Positions 49,392 through 59,216 are shown, counted from the first letter of the stretch. The stretch: 64,000 nt of DNA from Planococcus sp. CPCC 101016 (GCF_007859295.1 NZ_VOHB01000002.1:807624-871623), one strand, 5' to 3'. The notes: generated from the letters alone by a model not told the origin. A program made the numbers and translations.

Positions 49392-50483
49392 ATGGACATC
49401 AAACAGCAAATACTTGATTACTTCAACCATTTCCACAGCCATCCGGAAGTTAGCTGGAAAGAGGTAGAGACCACCAGGAAACTGGCAGACATCCTGAGCG
49501 ACCTTGGAGTTGGGCATCGCACATTTCCGGATATTACCGGAGTGATTGCTGAAATTGGTGAAGGAGAGGAAATTGTCGCCGTGCGGGCAGACATCGATGC
49601 ACTATGGCAGGAAGTGGATGGCAACTTGCAGGCGAACCATTCATGCGGACACGACGCCAATATGGCGATGGTTCTTGGTGCGCTTTTGTATTTAAAGGAT
49701 GAAACCCTGACAAAACGTGTGCGTTTTATTTTTCAGCCGGCCGAGGAAGTGGGCAATGGCTCGCTGTCAATGATTGAGCGGGGCGCGATTGATGGGGTAT
49801 CACATTTATACGGTGTTCATTTGCGGCCGATCGAAGAGCTGCCTTTTGGTAAAGTAACACCTGCGCTCCATCATGGATCGGGCATCTTTCTGAGAGGGAA
49901 AGTTACAGGAGTGGACGCACACGGAGCGCGTCCTCATCAAGGCAAAAATGCTATCGATGTTATTGCGGCTATTCATCAATTTGTGAAATCCATCTATTTC
50001 TCGCCGTTTGAATCGTATTCTGCAAAGCTGACGCACATCCAGACAGGCGGAGACAGCTTGAACATTATACCGGGAAATGCGAAATTCGCATTGGACGTCC
50101 GTTCCCAATCAAATGAATTGATGGCAGAACTTCAACAGAAAATTGCGGAAGGCTTAATGGCCATTGCCGACTTGCATAACGTGGATATTTCGTTTGAATG
50201 GACCGACTATACGCCTGCTGCAGAAGTATCGGAAGTGGCGATGAAGATTGCAGACAGCGCCATACGGGAAACGCTTGGGGATCAAGCGACAGCACCGCCA
50301 ATCCACACAACCGGAGCTGATGATTTTCATTTTTATACAATCAAAAAACCTGAACTTCATGCAGCGATGATTGGAGTGGGGGCAGATCTTTCCCCGGGGC
50401 TTCACCATCCGGATATGACGTTTAACCTCGATGCCTTGCATATAGGAGCGCGGATTTTAGCCAATACTTTAAAAGCTACGTAA
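49392..50483 (+). CDS. M20D-family amidohydrolase (N-acyl-amino acid/peptide deacylase)
   Basis: A 363-residue zinc hydrolase. CGHDANMAMVLGALLYL near residue 84, FQPAEEVGNGS near 115 with the catalytic glutamates, HGARPHQGKNAIDV near 177 and the final histidine in GLHHPDM near 337. Homologues deacylate N-acyl amino acids or hippurate; the natural substrate is not evident. The frame is open back to 49209 through the palindrome array, but the ATG at 49392 has the AAGGAGA site and the family start. Confidence 0.86.
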   Translation: MDIKQQILDYFNHFHSHPEVSWKEVETTRKLADILSDLGVGHRTFPDITGVIAEIGEGEEIVAVRADIDALWQEVDGNLQANHSCGHDANMAMVLGALLYLKDETLTKRVRFIFQPAEEVGNGSLSMIERGAIDGVSHLYGVHLRPIEELPFGKVTPALHHGSGIFLRGKVTGVDAHGARPHQGKNAIDVIAAIHQFVKSIYFSPFESYSAKLTHIQTGGDSLNIIPGNAKFALDVRSQSNELMAELQQKIAEGLMAIADLHNVDISFEWTDYTPAAEVSEVAMKIADSAIRETLGDQATAPPIHTTGADDFHFYTIKKPELHAAMIGVGADLSPGLHHPDMTFNLDALHIGARILANTLKAT

Positions 50484-50542
50484 GGCAGTATTCCCCGGGA
50501 AATAACTTAAAATACTAATAATTCTTAAAGAGAGCAATTACA

Positions 50543-50551
50543 TGGTATGAT
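50543..50551 (+). promoter_or_regulatory. Extended -10 element ahead of a terminator
   Basis: TGG then TATGAT (50546-50551), only ~18 bases before the terminator stem at 50569, so it would produce a ~45-nt RNA unless read through to the symporter gene. Confidence 0.4.
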
Positions 50552-50568
50552 GAAGCCAGCCGATATCC

Positions 50569-50602
50569 GAGACCCTCTTTGACTAGAGGGTCTCATTTTT
50601 AT
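50569..50602 (+). terminator. Terminator or attenuator before the alanine symporter gene
   Basis: GAGACCCTC / GAGGGTCTC followed by ATTTTTAT. It either ends the amidohydrolase transcript or attenuates the following gene. Confidence 0.8.
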
Positions 50603-50680
50603 ATCAGATGGCAAAGAACGTTTTCTGCTGGTGGAAATAGGGTATTGTTAACAAGTTTATTAAAAAGGGGAGAAATTGTA

Positions 50681-52099
50681 ATGGATGCTTTTTTAGATGG
50701 AGTCACGTGGTTCGTTGATAACGTCAATACTTTGCTCTGGACATACATACTGATTGCACTTTTAATGGGCCTTGGCCTTTACTTCACTATCCGCACCAAA
50801 TTCGTCCAGGTTCGCTTATTTGCCGAAATGTTCCGCGTCATCACCGAGAAAAAGGATGGGGAAAGCGGTGTGTCCGCTTTCCAGGCATTCACGATCTCAA
50901 CCGCTTCACGCGTAGGGACAGGTAATATCACAGGAGTCGCCTTGGCCATCGCCATTGGCGGACCGGGTGCCGTTTTCTGGATGTGGATGGTCGCCTTAAT
51001 CGGTATGGCCACAGCTTTCATTGAAAGCACCTTGGCGCAGGTCTACAAAGTCCGCGACGGTGAACAATTCCGCGGAGGACCGGCGTATTACATGGAAAAA
51101 GCGCTTGGCAACCGTAAACTCGGAATTGTCTTCGCGGTTCTATTGACACTGGCTTTCGGTTTTATTTTCAACTCTGTCCAATCAAATACGATTGCTCAAT
51201 CGTTCGAGGACGTCTTTAATATCCCGGATTGGTCTGTTGGGTTAGGACTTGTACTATTAACAGCTGTCGTCATTTTTGGCGGGGTTAAACGTATTGCCAG
51301 CGTTACACAAGTGGTTGTGCCAATCATGGCAACCATCTATATCTTTGTAGCGTTGTTTATCGTCATCACCAATTTCACTGAAATCCCAGCAGTCTTCACC
51401 TTGATCATGCAAAGTGCATTCGGCCTTGAAGAAGCAGTAGGCGGCGGAATCGGTGCGGCCATCATGCAAGGGGTGCGTCGAGGCTTGTTCTCGAACGAAG
51501 CGGGTATGGGTTCTGTACCGAACGCAGCAGCTTCGGCCAACGTTTCGCATCCAGCGAAGCAAGGTCTTGTGCAAAGCTTGGGTGTTTTCTTTGACACGAT
51601 CGTCATTTGTTCGGCAACTGCCTTCATTATTATTTTGGCAGATTTGTATTCAACAGGAGAGCAGGAAGGGATCTTGTTGACTCAAGCTTCACTGAACGTC
51701 CATCTTGGCAGCTGGGCACCTTACTTCCTGGCCATCGCCATTTTGTTCTTCGCTTTCAGCTCAATCATTGGAAACTATTATTACGGTGAAACAAATATTG
51801 AATTCATCAATGCCCACGGCGGCTGGCTGACAGCATACCGTTTCGGCGTTTTAGCTATGGTGATGTTTGGTGCATTGGCACAGGTTCAATTGGTCTGGAA
51901 CATGGCCGATCTGTTCATGGGCTTCATGGCTGTACTCAACCTGGTAGTCATCGCCTTGCTCGGCAAAATCGCCTTCAAGGTACTGGACGATTACACAAGC
52001 CAACGCAAAGCCGGCAAAAACCCGGAGTTCTTTGCTAAAAACATCTCTGGATTGAAAAATACGGAATGTTGGGGCGATAAAGACGACCGCCACGAATAA
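50681..52099 (+). CDS. Sodium:alanine/glycine symporter (AGCS family)
   Basis: A 472-residue membrane transporter with about 11 helices importing alanine or glycine with sodium (AlsT/YrbD type). Signatures GTGNITGVALAIAIGGPGA near residue 85, GGPAYYMEKALG near 124 and SNEAGMGSVPNAAASANVSHP near 270. The ATG at 50681 follows AAAAGGGGAG; the longer frame from 50579 begins inside the terminator and is rejected. A strong terminator follows. Confidence 0.9.
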   Translation: MDAFLDGVTWFVDNVNTLLWTYILIALLMGLGLYFTIRTKFVQVRLFAEMFRVITEKKDGESGVSAFQAFTISTASRVGTGNITGVALAIAIGGPGAVFWMWMVALIGMATAFIESTLAQVYKVRDGEQFRGGPAYYMEKALGNRKLGIVFAVLLTLAFGFIFNSVQSNTIAQSFEDVFNIPDWSVGLGLVLLTAVVIFGGVKRIASVTQVVVPIMATIYIFVALFIVITNFTEIPAVFTLIMQSAFGLEEAVGGGIGAAIMQGVRRGLFSNEAGMGSVPNAAASANVSHPAKQGLVQSLGVFFDTIVICSATAFIIILADLYSTGEQEGILLTQASLNVHLGSWAPYFLAIAILFFAFSSIIGNYYYGETNIEFINAHGGWLTAYRFGVLAMVMFGALAQVQLVWNMADLFMGFMAVLNLVVIALLGKIAFKVLDDYTSQRKAGKNPEFFAKNISGLKNTECWGDKDDRHE

Positions 52100-52105
52100 C
52101 TAAAC

Positions 52106-52147
52106 AAAAAGACCTTTTCGCCATTCGGCGAAAAGGTCTTTTTTTGT
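52106..52147 (+). terminator. Terminator after the symporter gene
   Basis: AAAGACCTTTTCGCC / GGCGAAAAGGTCTTT with loop ATTC, then T run. Usable in both directions. Confidence 0.93.
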
Positions 52148-52337
52148 CTTCTAGAAGATAATTGGTTTTGCTGATTTTGATTTCGAAAGAGACTTGGCAT
52201 TGCGGTGATTCTCTTCAACTAATTGGTCCTAAAGAAAACAAAGGAATTAATATACCCTTATTTCCTAATATTAAACAGTAGAATAGGCTATGTTACTCAA
52301 TTGTAATATAACTGTAACATAAAATGGTGGTTTTTAC

Positions 52338-52346
52338 TGATACAAT
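52338..52346 (+). promoter_or_regulatory. Extended -10 promoter for the NlpC/P60-SLH gene
   Basis: TGA then TACAAT (52341-52346), ~75 bases before the start. Upstream TTGTAATATAACTGTAA is a partial inverted repeat. The rest of the 321-base gap is AT-rich and otherwise empty. Confidence 0.45.
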
Positions 52347-52420
52347 CAAAAATATACTAAATAAACAACTAACGGTAGATGCCTGATCATCATCCCGAAA
52401 TTCAAACGAAGAGGTGCCAA

Positions 52421-53455
52421 GTGAAGAAACGTTTAATGCTTATGATAATCGCAGTTCTTTTATTATCAGCCAACCCATTCAACGCTACCGAAGCCAGTGC
52501 AGCAACACCGAACGAAATTACAACATATGCGAACAAATTCAAAGGAACACCTTATAAATTCGGAGGAACGACGCCATCAGGCTTTGATTGTTCTGGATAT
52601 TTGCGTTACGTCTACAATAACTTTGGAATTTCGATTCCAAGAACTGCCGCTGAACAATACAAAATTGGAACAGGCGTCAGCAAAAGCAATCTTAAAGAAG
52701 GCGATATGGTCTTCTTCTCAGGTACATACAAAGCAGGAATCTCACACGCCGGCATTTACGTGGGCAATGGCAATTTCATTTCTGCAACAAGCAGTGGTGT
52801 AACGATCGCCAACTTGAACACAAATTCTTATTGGGCTCCAAAATATACAGGCGCACGCCGTCTGAATGAAGTCAAAGATTCAGCGACACCCGTAGCAAAA
52901 CCTGTGTCAAAACCGGTTCTTGCAGTTGGCCAGTATTATGATGTACCTACCGGCTATTGGGCAGCTAATGAAATCAAAGTCCTGACGGCAAAAGGTGTTC
53001 TTACAGGAGATGGCAGTGGCATCTTTAAACCGAATGATAATGTATCTAGAGCAGAAGCGGCGACAATCATCGCTAGAGCACTGAAGCTGGCACCTGTTAA
53101 AAGTTCAGCTTTCAAAGATGTACCAGCATCGCATTGGGCAGCTGGCAATATCAATGCAGTTATGAAAGCGGGCATCGTCAATGGACGCTCACCTGGCTAC
53201 TTTGCGCCAAACGAATACATCACACGCGGTGAAATCAGCAAACTGCTAACGAATGCATTTGGAATGACGAGTGCAGCATCTTCTTCATCGGCGTCCTTCA
53301 CAGATATTAAAGGCCACTGGGCTGAAAGTTCCATCATCACCTTGGCTGCTAATAAAGTGACGACTGGCCATAAAGACGGGTCATTCCAGCCGAACGCGAA
53401 TGCAAAAAGAGCAGAATACACAGCATTTGTTTATCGGTCTATTGAAAACAACTAA
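52421..53455 (+). CDS. Secreted NlpC/P60 endopeptidase with three SLH domains
   Basis: A 344-residue wall hydrolase. Signal peptide MKKRLMLMIIAVLLLSANPF to about residue 27 (TEASA-AT). NlpC/P60 domain about 32-145: catalytic cysteine in SGFDCSGYLRYV near 52, histidine in ISHAGIYVGNG near 107. A short Pro/Lys linker, then three C-terminal SLH domains (SRAE, TRGE and KRAE anchor motifs) that bind pyruvylated secondary wall polymer. It likely cuts D-Glu-diamino acid bonds in peptidoglycan. GTG start with GAGGTGCC upstream; the frame from 52379 lacks a site. Confidence 0.9.
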   Translation: MKKRLMLMIIAVLLLSANPFNATEASAATPNEITTYANKFKGTPYKFGGTTPSGFDCSGYLRYVYNNFGISIPRTAAEQYKIGTGVSKSNLKEGDMVFFSGTYKAGISHAGIYVGNGNFISATSSGVTIANLNTNSYWAPKYTGARRLNEVKDSATPVAKPVSKPVLAVGQYYDVPTGYWAANEIKVLTAKGVLTGDGSGIFKPNDNVSRAEAATIIARALKLAPVKSSAFKDVPASHWAAGNINAVMKAGIVNGRSPGYFAPNEYITRGEISKLLTNAFGMTSAASSSSASFTDIKGHWAESSIITLAANKVTTGHKDGSFQPNANAKRAEYTAFVYRSIENN

Positions 53456-53478
53456 TACGAATCGCTATTTAATAAATA

Positions 53479-53526
53479 GAAAAACTGCAGGCCGCTCGGA
53501 AAAACGAGCCAGCCTGCAGTTTTTCT
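53479..53526 (+). terminator. Terminator after the NlpC/P60-SLH gene
   Basis: AAAAACTGCAGGC / GCCTGCAGTTTTT with inner GCTCG/CGAGC. Confidence 0.92.
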
Positions 53527-53585
53527 ATGGAGAAAATCATAGAGATCCGGACAGAAAAAATGATGAACCATCCAATAACCCAAAA

Positions 53586-53634
53586 CAAAAAAGCCTTAGG
53601 CAAACCGGTCATTCGGCTTGTCTAAGGCTTTTGC
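53586..53634 (-). terminator. Terminator of the subtilisin-SLH gene
   Basis: AAAAGCCTTAG..CAA..CCG / CGG..TTG..CTAAGGCTTTT; on the minus strand it is followed by TTTTTTG and starts at the stop codon. Confidence 0.88.
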
Positions 53635-55281
53635 TTATTTTAATGCATTGCTCATCAGTTCAGCATTTTCTGAGCGTGTAATAGGGTTTAGCGGACGGAA
53701 TGTGTTGTCTTCTTTGTATCCTTTGACGATATTATTGGAATAGGCAGCTTGGATGGCGTCGTAGTAATAAGCCGTTTTGGAAACGTCTGTGAAGTTGAAT
53801 TGCTTCGTGCCAGACAGTCCATATGCCGCCTGCATAACCAGTGCCATATCGCCTCGTTTGATTGGATCGTTCGGACGGAATTTGCTGCCGCCCACACCTT
53901 TGATAAAGCCAAGCTCATAAGCGCTGTTGATATAGCCAGCTGCATAAGAGTCTTTAGGAACATCACTGAAATAGTGGTTTTTATTGGTCTTGTTCAAGTT
54001 TTTAGCGCGTCCAAGCATTGTCACGGCTTCTGCACGCGTAATGGTGGCTTCAGGGCGGTAAGTGCCATCCGGAAAGCCCGTGACGATGCCGCGGTCGAAG
54101 ATTTTTTTAATCGGTTCGGTGTACCATACGCCATACTTCAAATCCGGGAACAATGCCGCTTTTACCTGCAGGGATTGAACCAGTCCGTTACCGTACGTAT
54201 TGTCGCGGCCTTTTACTCCAAGGTCCATAGCTGCACGTTTAACCGTTTCACGCAATTGTTTGTTTGAAAGATGCGGATAAGCTTCCATGTATTGTGCAAA
54301 TGTACCGGCTACAAAAGGAGTGGCGACAGACGTTCCTTCAGAGATCGAATAATCTTCTTGTGTAGCTGTTTTTGAATCAGTAAAGCTGCTTAAGATGTTT
54401 TCTCCAGGTGCTACAAGTTCTTGTGAAGCACCGTAGTTCGAGAAGTAGGACAGTCTATTGAGCTGGGAGACTGATCCGACAGCGATGACAGAAGGGAAGC
54501 GCGCCGGATACAGCACATCGCTGTACAACCCGCTTTCACGCTCGTTTCCGGAAGCGGCAACGATAAGAATGCCGGCATCATAGGCCTTTTTCGTGATGTT
54601 CCGGAGACTTTGATCATCAGTAACGGTCGTTAAGCTCATATTGATAATGTCTACTTTTTGATCGATGGCCCATTGAATGCCTGCCACTACGCCTTCTAAA
54701 GTGCCTACGCCTTTAGAGGTCAGCACTTTGACTGAGTAGAGCTGGGCATCCGGAGCCACACCGACTGTGCCGATTGAGTTGTTCAGGGCGCCGATGACGC
54801 CTGCCACATGGGTACCGTGTCCGTTGCCATCAGTAAAGGCGCTTGAATTTTCGACTTTGGATATGCCCCCGGCAACTTTCAGGTCAGGGTGTTTCGAATT
54901 GATTCCCGAATCAATGATGGCGATTTTCACGCCTTTTCCGGTATAGCCAAGACTTGAAGCGGTATTCGCTTTGACGCTTCGGTAGCCCCAAGTGGTTGTT
55001 TGAGCAGCCGCTTTGACCTCCGAGTTTTCTTCTATATATGCAATAGAAGAATCGTTGCTGGCAGCCTGAAACATTGCTTCATTTGGCAAAGTGACAGAAA
55101 CGGCGGAAATGGCATCGAACTCTTCATGGATTTCGGCGCCCATTTCTTCGAGCAGTTCGTAATCGATTTCTTCTTTAAATGAAATGATCTTGCGTTCCGA
55201 TTCGTTTTCAGCAGCCGAAGCACTAGTGGCCCACCCACTGAGAAGAATTGCGGAAATTGCTAAAAATGATAACTTCTTCAA
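53635..55281 (-). CDS. Secreted subtilisin-like serine protease with three SLH domains
   Basis: A 548-residue protein: signal peptide (KKLSFLAISAILLSGWATSASA), an I9-like propeptide (about 30-90), a peptidase S8 domain with the triad in IIDSGINSKHPDL (Asp), NGHGTHVAG (His) and EGTSVATPFVAG (Ser), and three C-terminal SLH domains (TRAE, KRGD, TRSE). A cell-surface protease anchored to the wall polymer. TTG start eight bases after AGGAGGG; the longer frame to 55302 includes the ribosome-binding site and is rejected. Confidence 0.9.
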   Translation of the reverse strand: MKKLSFLAISAILLSGWATSASAAENESERKIISFKEEIDYELLEEMGAEIHEEFDAISAVSVTLPNEAMFQAASNDSSIAYIEENSEVKAAAQTTTWGYRSVKANTASSLGYTGKGVKIAIIDSGINSKHPDLKVAGGISKVENSSAFTDGNGHGTHVAGVIGALNNSIGTVGVAPDAQLYSVKVLTSKGVGTLEGVVAGIQWAIDQKVDIINMSLTTVTDDQSLRNITKKAYDAGILIVAASGNERESGLYSDVLYPARFPSVIAVGSVSQLNRLSYFSNYGASQELVAPGENILSSFTDSKTATQEDYSISEGTSVATPFVAGTFAQYMEAYPHLSNKQLRETVKRAAMDLGVKGRDNTYGNGLVQSLQVKAALFPDLKYGVWYTEPIKKIFDRGIVTGFPDGTYRPEATITRAEAVTMLGRAKNLNKTNKNHYFSDVPKDSYAAGYINSAYELGFIKGVGGSKFRPNDPIKRGDMALVMQAAYGLSGTKQFNFTDVSKTAYYYDAIQAAYSNNIVKGYKEDNTFRPLNPITRSENAELMSNALK

Positions 55282-55325
55282 TAGAATCCCTCCTGCATAC
55301 AATAAACTTTCCTGTAAGTATACAA

Positions 55326-55354
55326 TAAAAAAACGGACTTAAAAGTCCGTTTTA
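55326..55354 (-). terminator. Terminator of the SLH-amidase gene
   Basis: AACGGACT/AGTCCGTT with loop TTAA (minus: TTTTAA); T run on the minus strand. Confidence 0.85.
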
Positions 55355-55358
55355 AAAA

Positions 55359-56750
55359 TTAATTTTTTGCTTTCCAATTGTAATAATCTTCGATTCCTTC
55401 AGCAATGGCTGAAGCTGCGCGATCTTTGTAAGTACCAGATGCCAATTTTGCTGCATCATATTGGTTGGTGACAAATCCTAATTCCACTAAAGCAGCTGGA
55501 AGCGGGTTCGTGCGGATGACCTGGAAACCGTAGTTCTTAACACCGCGGTTCGGGTGGTCCATCGCTTTGTACAAGCGGTTCTGGATAAAAGTAGCTAATT
55601 GTTTGCTGTCGTTGCCGACTGAAGCGGAATAGAATGTTTCAGAACCACTTGCTGCTGGAGTAGCGGCATTCGTGTGGATGCTGACAAATGCATTTGAACC
55701 GCTGGCAACGCCTTTATCGACGCGTGCACCTAATGTATGGAAAACATCTGTTGAGCGGGTCATATAAACTTTAATGCCTTTTGCTTTTAATTTTGCTTCT
55801 ACACGTTTTGATACATCAAGGTTAATGTCTTTTTCGCGTAATCCATTCGCTACTGCGCCAGGATCCGTGCCGCCGTGTCCGGGGTCAAGTGTAATAAAAC
55901 GATTGTTGGCTGCAACTGGAACAGCTTTTGCCAAGTAGGCTTTATGAACATAGCCAGTCAAGCTGCCGCTCATGCCGTAAACCCAATCACCGTTGTAGCC
56001 GTAAATGCGGAAGGGTGCGCCGGTGTTCAGTTTGCCGACAGCTGAATAGCTTGTGCTTGGTCCAGTGCGGACATTCAGGCTATTGACAGTAACCGTCAAG
56101 TTATCAACCGCTACATTCTTATACGTTACTTTAAAGTTAGAGTTAAGGGCGCGGGCCAGGAAGATAGCGAATTCCCCGCGGATCAATTTTGAATTTGGAG
56201 AATAAGTTCCGGTGCCTGTACCGTTTGAAACACCGGCAGTTGCAATTTTGTTGACTGCAGTATAAAGACTTGCTGAACTAGAGTCGGTTTTAATGTCTGT
56301 AAAGAAGACATTGCCGGTTTTAGAGTAGTTGAACGCGCGGCTTAAAAGGAAAGCCATTTCTCCGCGGGTCATTGTATCGTAAGGACGGAACGTGCCGTCT
56401 GAATTTCCTGTGATGATTCCTTTATCAACAGCTGATTGAATGTATCCTGAGCTATAACGTTTTGGATCCACATCTGAAAATTTTGTTGTGCGAGGTGTGC
56501 TGCCCAAATTCACTGCCCGGCCGATTAAGACAGCGGCTTGCTCGCGAGTTACTGCCTGCTCGGGTCCGAATGATGTCTTAGTAATTCCGTTAATCAGGCC
56601 TCTATTCCATAAATACAAAATTTCTTCATCAGATGATGAAACATCTTTGAAAGGATTGCCTGCGGCGGATGCAGATTGTATACCAAAGCTTGAGATCACA
56701 AAAACAGCAGCAACTAGAAACAGGATCATTTTCGAAAATACATTTTTCAT
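55359..56750 (-). CDS. Secreted N-acetylmuramoyl-L-alanine amidase with SLH and SH3 domains
   Basis: A 463-residue wall hydrolase. Signal peptide to about residue 30 (IQSASA-AG), three N-terminal SLH domains (TREQ, TRGE, IRGE; about 30-205), a bacterial SH3 domain (LNVRTGPSTSYSAVGKL, about 215-275), then Amidase_3 (about 285-460): zinc ligands in DPGHGGTDPGA, REKDINL and SIHTNA, catalytic glutamate in ALVELGFVTN. It cleaves the MurNAc-L-Ala bond. Divergent from the glucosaminidase gene. Confidence 0.92.
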   Translation of the reverse strand: MKNVFSKMILFLVAAVFVISSFGIQSASAAGNPFKDVSSSDEEILYLWNRGLINGITKTSFGPEQAVTREQAAVLIGRAVNLGSTPRTTKFSDVDPKRYSSGYIQSAVDKGIITGNSDGTFRPYDTMTRGEMAFLLSRAFNYSKTGNVFFTDIKTDSSSASLYTAVNKIATAGVSNGTGTGTYSPNSKLIRGEFAIFLARALNSNFKVTYKNVAVDNLTVTVNSLNVRTGPSTSYSAVGKLNTGAPFRIYGYNGDWVYGMSGSLTGYVHKAYLAKAVPVAANNRFITLDPGHGGTDPGAVANGLREKDINLDVSKRVEAKLKAKGIKVYMTRSTDVFHTLGARVDKGVASGSNAFVSIHTNAATPAASGSETFYSASVGNDSKQLATFIQNRLYKAMDHPNRGVKNYGFQVIRTNPLPAALVELGFVTNQYDAAKLASGTYKDRAASAIAEGIEDYYNWKAKN

Positions 56751-57175
56751 GAGATTGTCATTTCCTCCTAGTGATTTCTATCTGTAGTGATAATAGCAGA
56801 TATTTATTCAAATAAATGTCTTTTTTTTATAAATAAGAAAATAGTATGGTTTAAAAGTTGTATTTTTGGATTGTGATTTTAGAGCTAATACTTAGTACCT
56901 ATAAAAATGTTAAAAATAACAGAGTAGTCCAAAAATTAAACAGAAAAAACGTAAATAATAAAAATATGTCTTTACTTACTTAAGTAGTCTAATGGTACAC
57001 TCATATAGGACAAGTAATTACTTATCCATTTAAAAATGGTTAAATATAGATATTAAGAAGTATAGTATGCCCAGCTGAAATGTTTTAAAGTTATCATTAC
57101 ATTCGCGGCATCAAATTCTTAGTGTTGTGAACAGTAAAATTTTGTCTAATTTATAAGAGGGGGATTTATTAAGAT
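56751..57175. other. AT-rich divergent intergenic region between two SLH hydrolase genes
   Basis: 425 bases, very A/T-rich. It must hold the promoters of both genes but no pair of good sigma-A hexamers stands out on either strand, and no repeat or small gene with a ribosome-binding site is seen. An alternative sigma factor or activator is possible. Confidence 0.4.
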
Positions 57176-59143
57176 ATGAAAAAATTACTATTTGGTTTTA
57201 TGGCAATACTGATGGTGTTTTCGGCTTTCACTCCAGAGACTGCAAAAGCAGCAGATGATTTGACCGGTCACACTTATGAGGCTGAAATAAGAGAGTTGAT
57301 GAAACTGGGGGTCATTACCGGATATAATGATGGAACCATCCGTCCTAATCAACAAGTAACACGCGCTGAATTCGCGAAAATGGTGGTTCAATCCTTTGAA
57401 CTTGCTCCGCCTGTAGAAAGCGCATCAGTTGAGAACGCTGGGTTTGCTGCGGCAGCAACTGCCGCGACTGTGAACTTCAAGGATGTTCTTCCTGGAGACT
57501 GGTTTTACAATTCCATTTCCACTGCTGTAGATGCCGGTATCATAAAAGGCTATCTGGACAATACATTCAGACCGAATGAGCTGATCAACCGTGAACAAAT
57601 GTCGACTATGGTATCACGGGCACTAAAAGCTAAAGGCATCGTGATCAATGTTTCTGAAACCAAAGCAATGGATTTTATAGATGAAACTGAAATAAGAGCT
57701 GAACATAAAGACGACGTTCGTATTCTGTCCCACCTGGGAATCATTACAGGAAATCAAGACAAAACCTTTAAACCGAAAGACGGTTCAACCAGATGGATGG
57801 TGGCGATAGTCATGTTGAGAGCGAGAGAGCAAGTTTTCCCGCCAAAAAACTTAGAGTTCCAGGCATCTTCAGTAGCGGCAGATAAGACCACTGTCGTCAA
57901 ACAGTTTGATACGTTTGATCAAGCGAAAGAATATGCCTTGAAAAATTCAAAGGTTCAGGCTGTTGAACGCAGCAACCAGATTCTTTGGATGAATAAAGGA
58001 ATTGTTACAACAAATGCCTTTACGGAAATTTATCCGACAGAAAGCCTGAAGGCCGGAAGCAGTACATTCCGTCCTTACGTACCAGCAAACACCGAATTGA
58101 AGTTTCTGGACGCGACAGCGACTACGGTCAAAGTGGAACTTGCCGGAAAAGTCGGCTATGTCAGTTCAAAAGTGGTTCGGTTAATTCCGGAAGTGATGCA
58201 AAAAGGCCAGTCTTATTATGAAGTATCCGGAGGCAGCCTGGTTCATAAACTCTATAACCACTCCACTGGAAGCTATTCATCGACAGGCATCATCGGCAAA
58301 GCGCCAAAAGAATTTGTCAGCGGCATGAGATACTATAGCTGGGACGGTTCTACGTTTACAAACGCATCTGGTGCTAAAGTGGCGGACAGCCATCAATATT
58401 TCAACATGTTGCCGCTTCAGTCTGCCACCAACTATACGGCTGCGGAACTGGACAGCTACTTGAAAGATAAATTTCCGTACTATAACCAGACAGCAAACGG
58501 CAAGAAATGGACTGTCAGTCCGCTTGTCGGATCCGGTAAGTTCTTTAAGGAAATGGAAAAGACTCACAAGATCAATGCGCTATACCTGATGTCTCACGCT
58601 ATCCACGAAAGTGGCTGGGGAACCAGTAAAATTGCTCAAGACAAGCGCAATCTATTTGGCTACGGCGCAGTAGACGGTGACGCTTATAACCGTGCATATT
58701 CCTATGCTACATTCAGAGAATCGATTGAAGACGCGGCTATCCGCATCAACAAGGGCTACCAAGTTCCGACTGGCGGCTATTACAACGGATCCATTCTTGG
58801 GAATAAAGGCATCGGCATGAACGTCCGTTATGCATCGGATGCTTTCTGGGGAGAAAAAATTGCGGGACATATGTTCCGCGCAGATAGTCACCTTGGCAAT
58901 AAAGACTTGAACAAGCACAAACTTGGCTACACAACGACAGCTCCACTGAATTTCAGAAAAGATGCAAGCACAAACTTTGCTTCCATCTATACATTGAAAA
59001 CGGCAGGGGTTCCAGTCCTTATCAACAATGAAACAAAAGCGTCCAACGGAGCATTATGGTATGAAGTGGCATCTGAAGACAAAGCCTATACGAAAGCTTA
59101 TGTCCACGGCGACTACATCAAAATGCTGCCGGTTGCGCAGTAA
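57176..59143 (+). CDS. Secreted beta-N-acetylglucosaminidase with SLH domains
   Basis: A 655-residue autolysin. Signal peptide to about 26 (ETAKA-AD), three N-terminal SLH units (TRAE, NREQ and a degenerate third with STRW; about 27-225), a linker with SH3-like segments (about 285-345), a GH73-type glucosaminidase domain (about 430-590) with the catalytic glutamate in SHAIHESGWGTSKIA and RNLFGYGA, and a C-terminal SH3 domain (LNFRKDASTNFASIYTL). It would cut the GlcNAc-MurNAc backbone. ATG after AGAGGGGGA. Confidence 0.9.
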   Translation: MKKLLFGFMAILMVFSAFTPETAKAADDLTGHTYEAEIRELMKLGVITGYNDGTIRPNQQVTRAEFAKMVVQSFELAPPVESASVENAGFAAAATAATVNFKDVLPGDWFYNSISTAVDAGIIKGYLDNTFRPNELINREQMSTMVSRALKAKGIVINVSETKAMDFIDETEIRAEHKDDVRILSHLGIITGNQDKTFKPKDGSTRWMVAIVMLRAREQVFPPKNLEFQASSVAADKTTVVKQFDTFDQAKEYALKNSKVQAVERSNQILWMNKGIVTTNAFTEIYPTESLKAGSSTFRPYVPANTELKFLDATATTVKVELAGKVGYVSSKVVRLIPEVMQKGQSYYEVSGGSLVHKLYNHSTGSYSSTGIIGKAPKEFVSGMRYYSWDGSTFTNASGAKVADSHQYFNMLPLQSATNYTAAELDSYLKDKFPYYNQTANGKKWTVSPLVGSGKFFKEMEKTHKINALYLMSHAIHESGWGTSKIAQDKRNLFGYGAVDGDAYNRAYSYATFRESIEDAAIRINKGYQVPTGGYYNGSILGNKGIGMNVRYASDAFWGEKIAGHMFRADSHLGNKDLNKHKLGYTTTAPLNFRKDASTNFASIYTLKTAGVPVLINNETKASNGALWYEVASEDKAYTKAYVHGDYIKMLPVAQ

Positions 59144-59166
59144 CATAATTTACACAATCTTAATGG

Positions 59167-59216
59167 AAGAACCCCGTATTCAAGCAGTCATAGCTTGAAC
59201 ACGGGGTTCTTCTTTA
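59167..59216 (+). terminator. Terminator after the glucosaminidase gene
   Basis: AGAACCCCGT..TCAAGC / GCTTGA..ACGGGGTTCT followed by TCTTT. Confidence 0.9.

Noticed and set aside
53400..53681. 93-codon frame at the end of the NlpC/P60-SLH gene
   Set aside because: It runs through two terminators and overlaps the neighbour in another frame.
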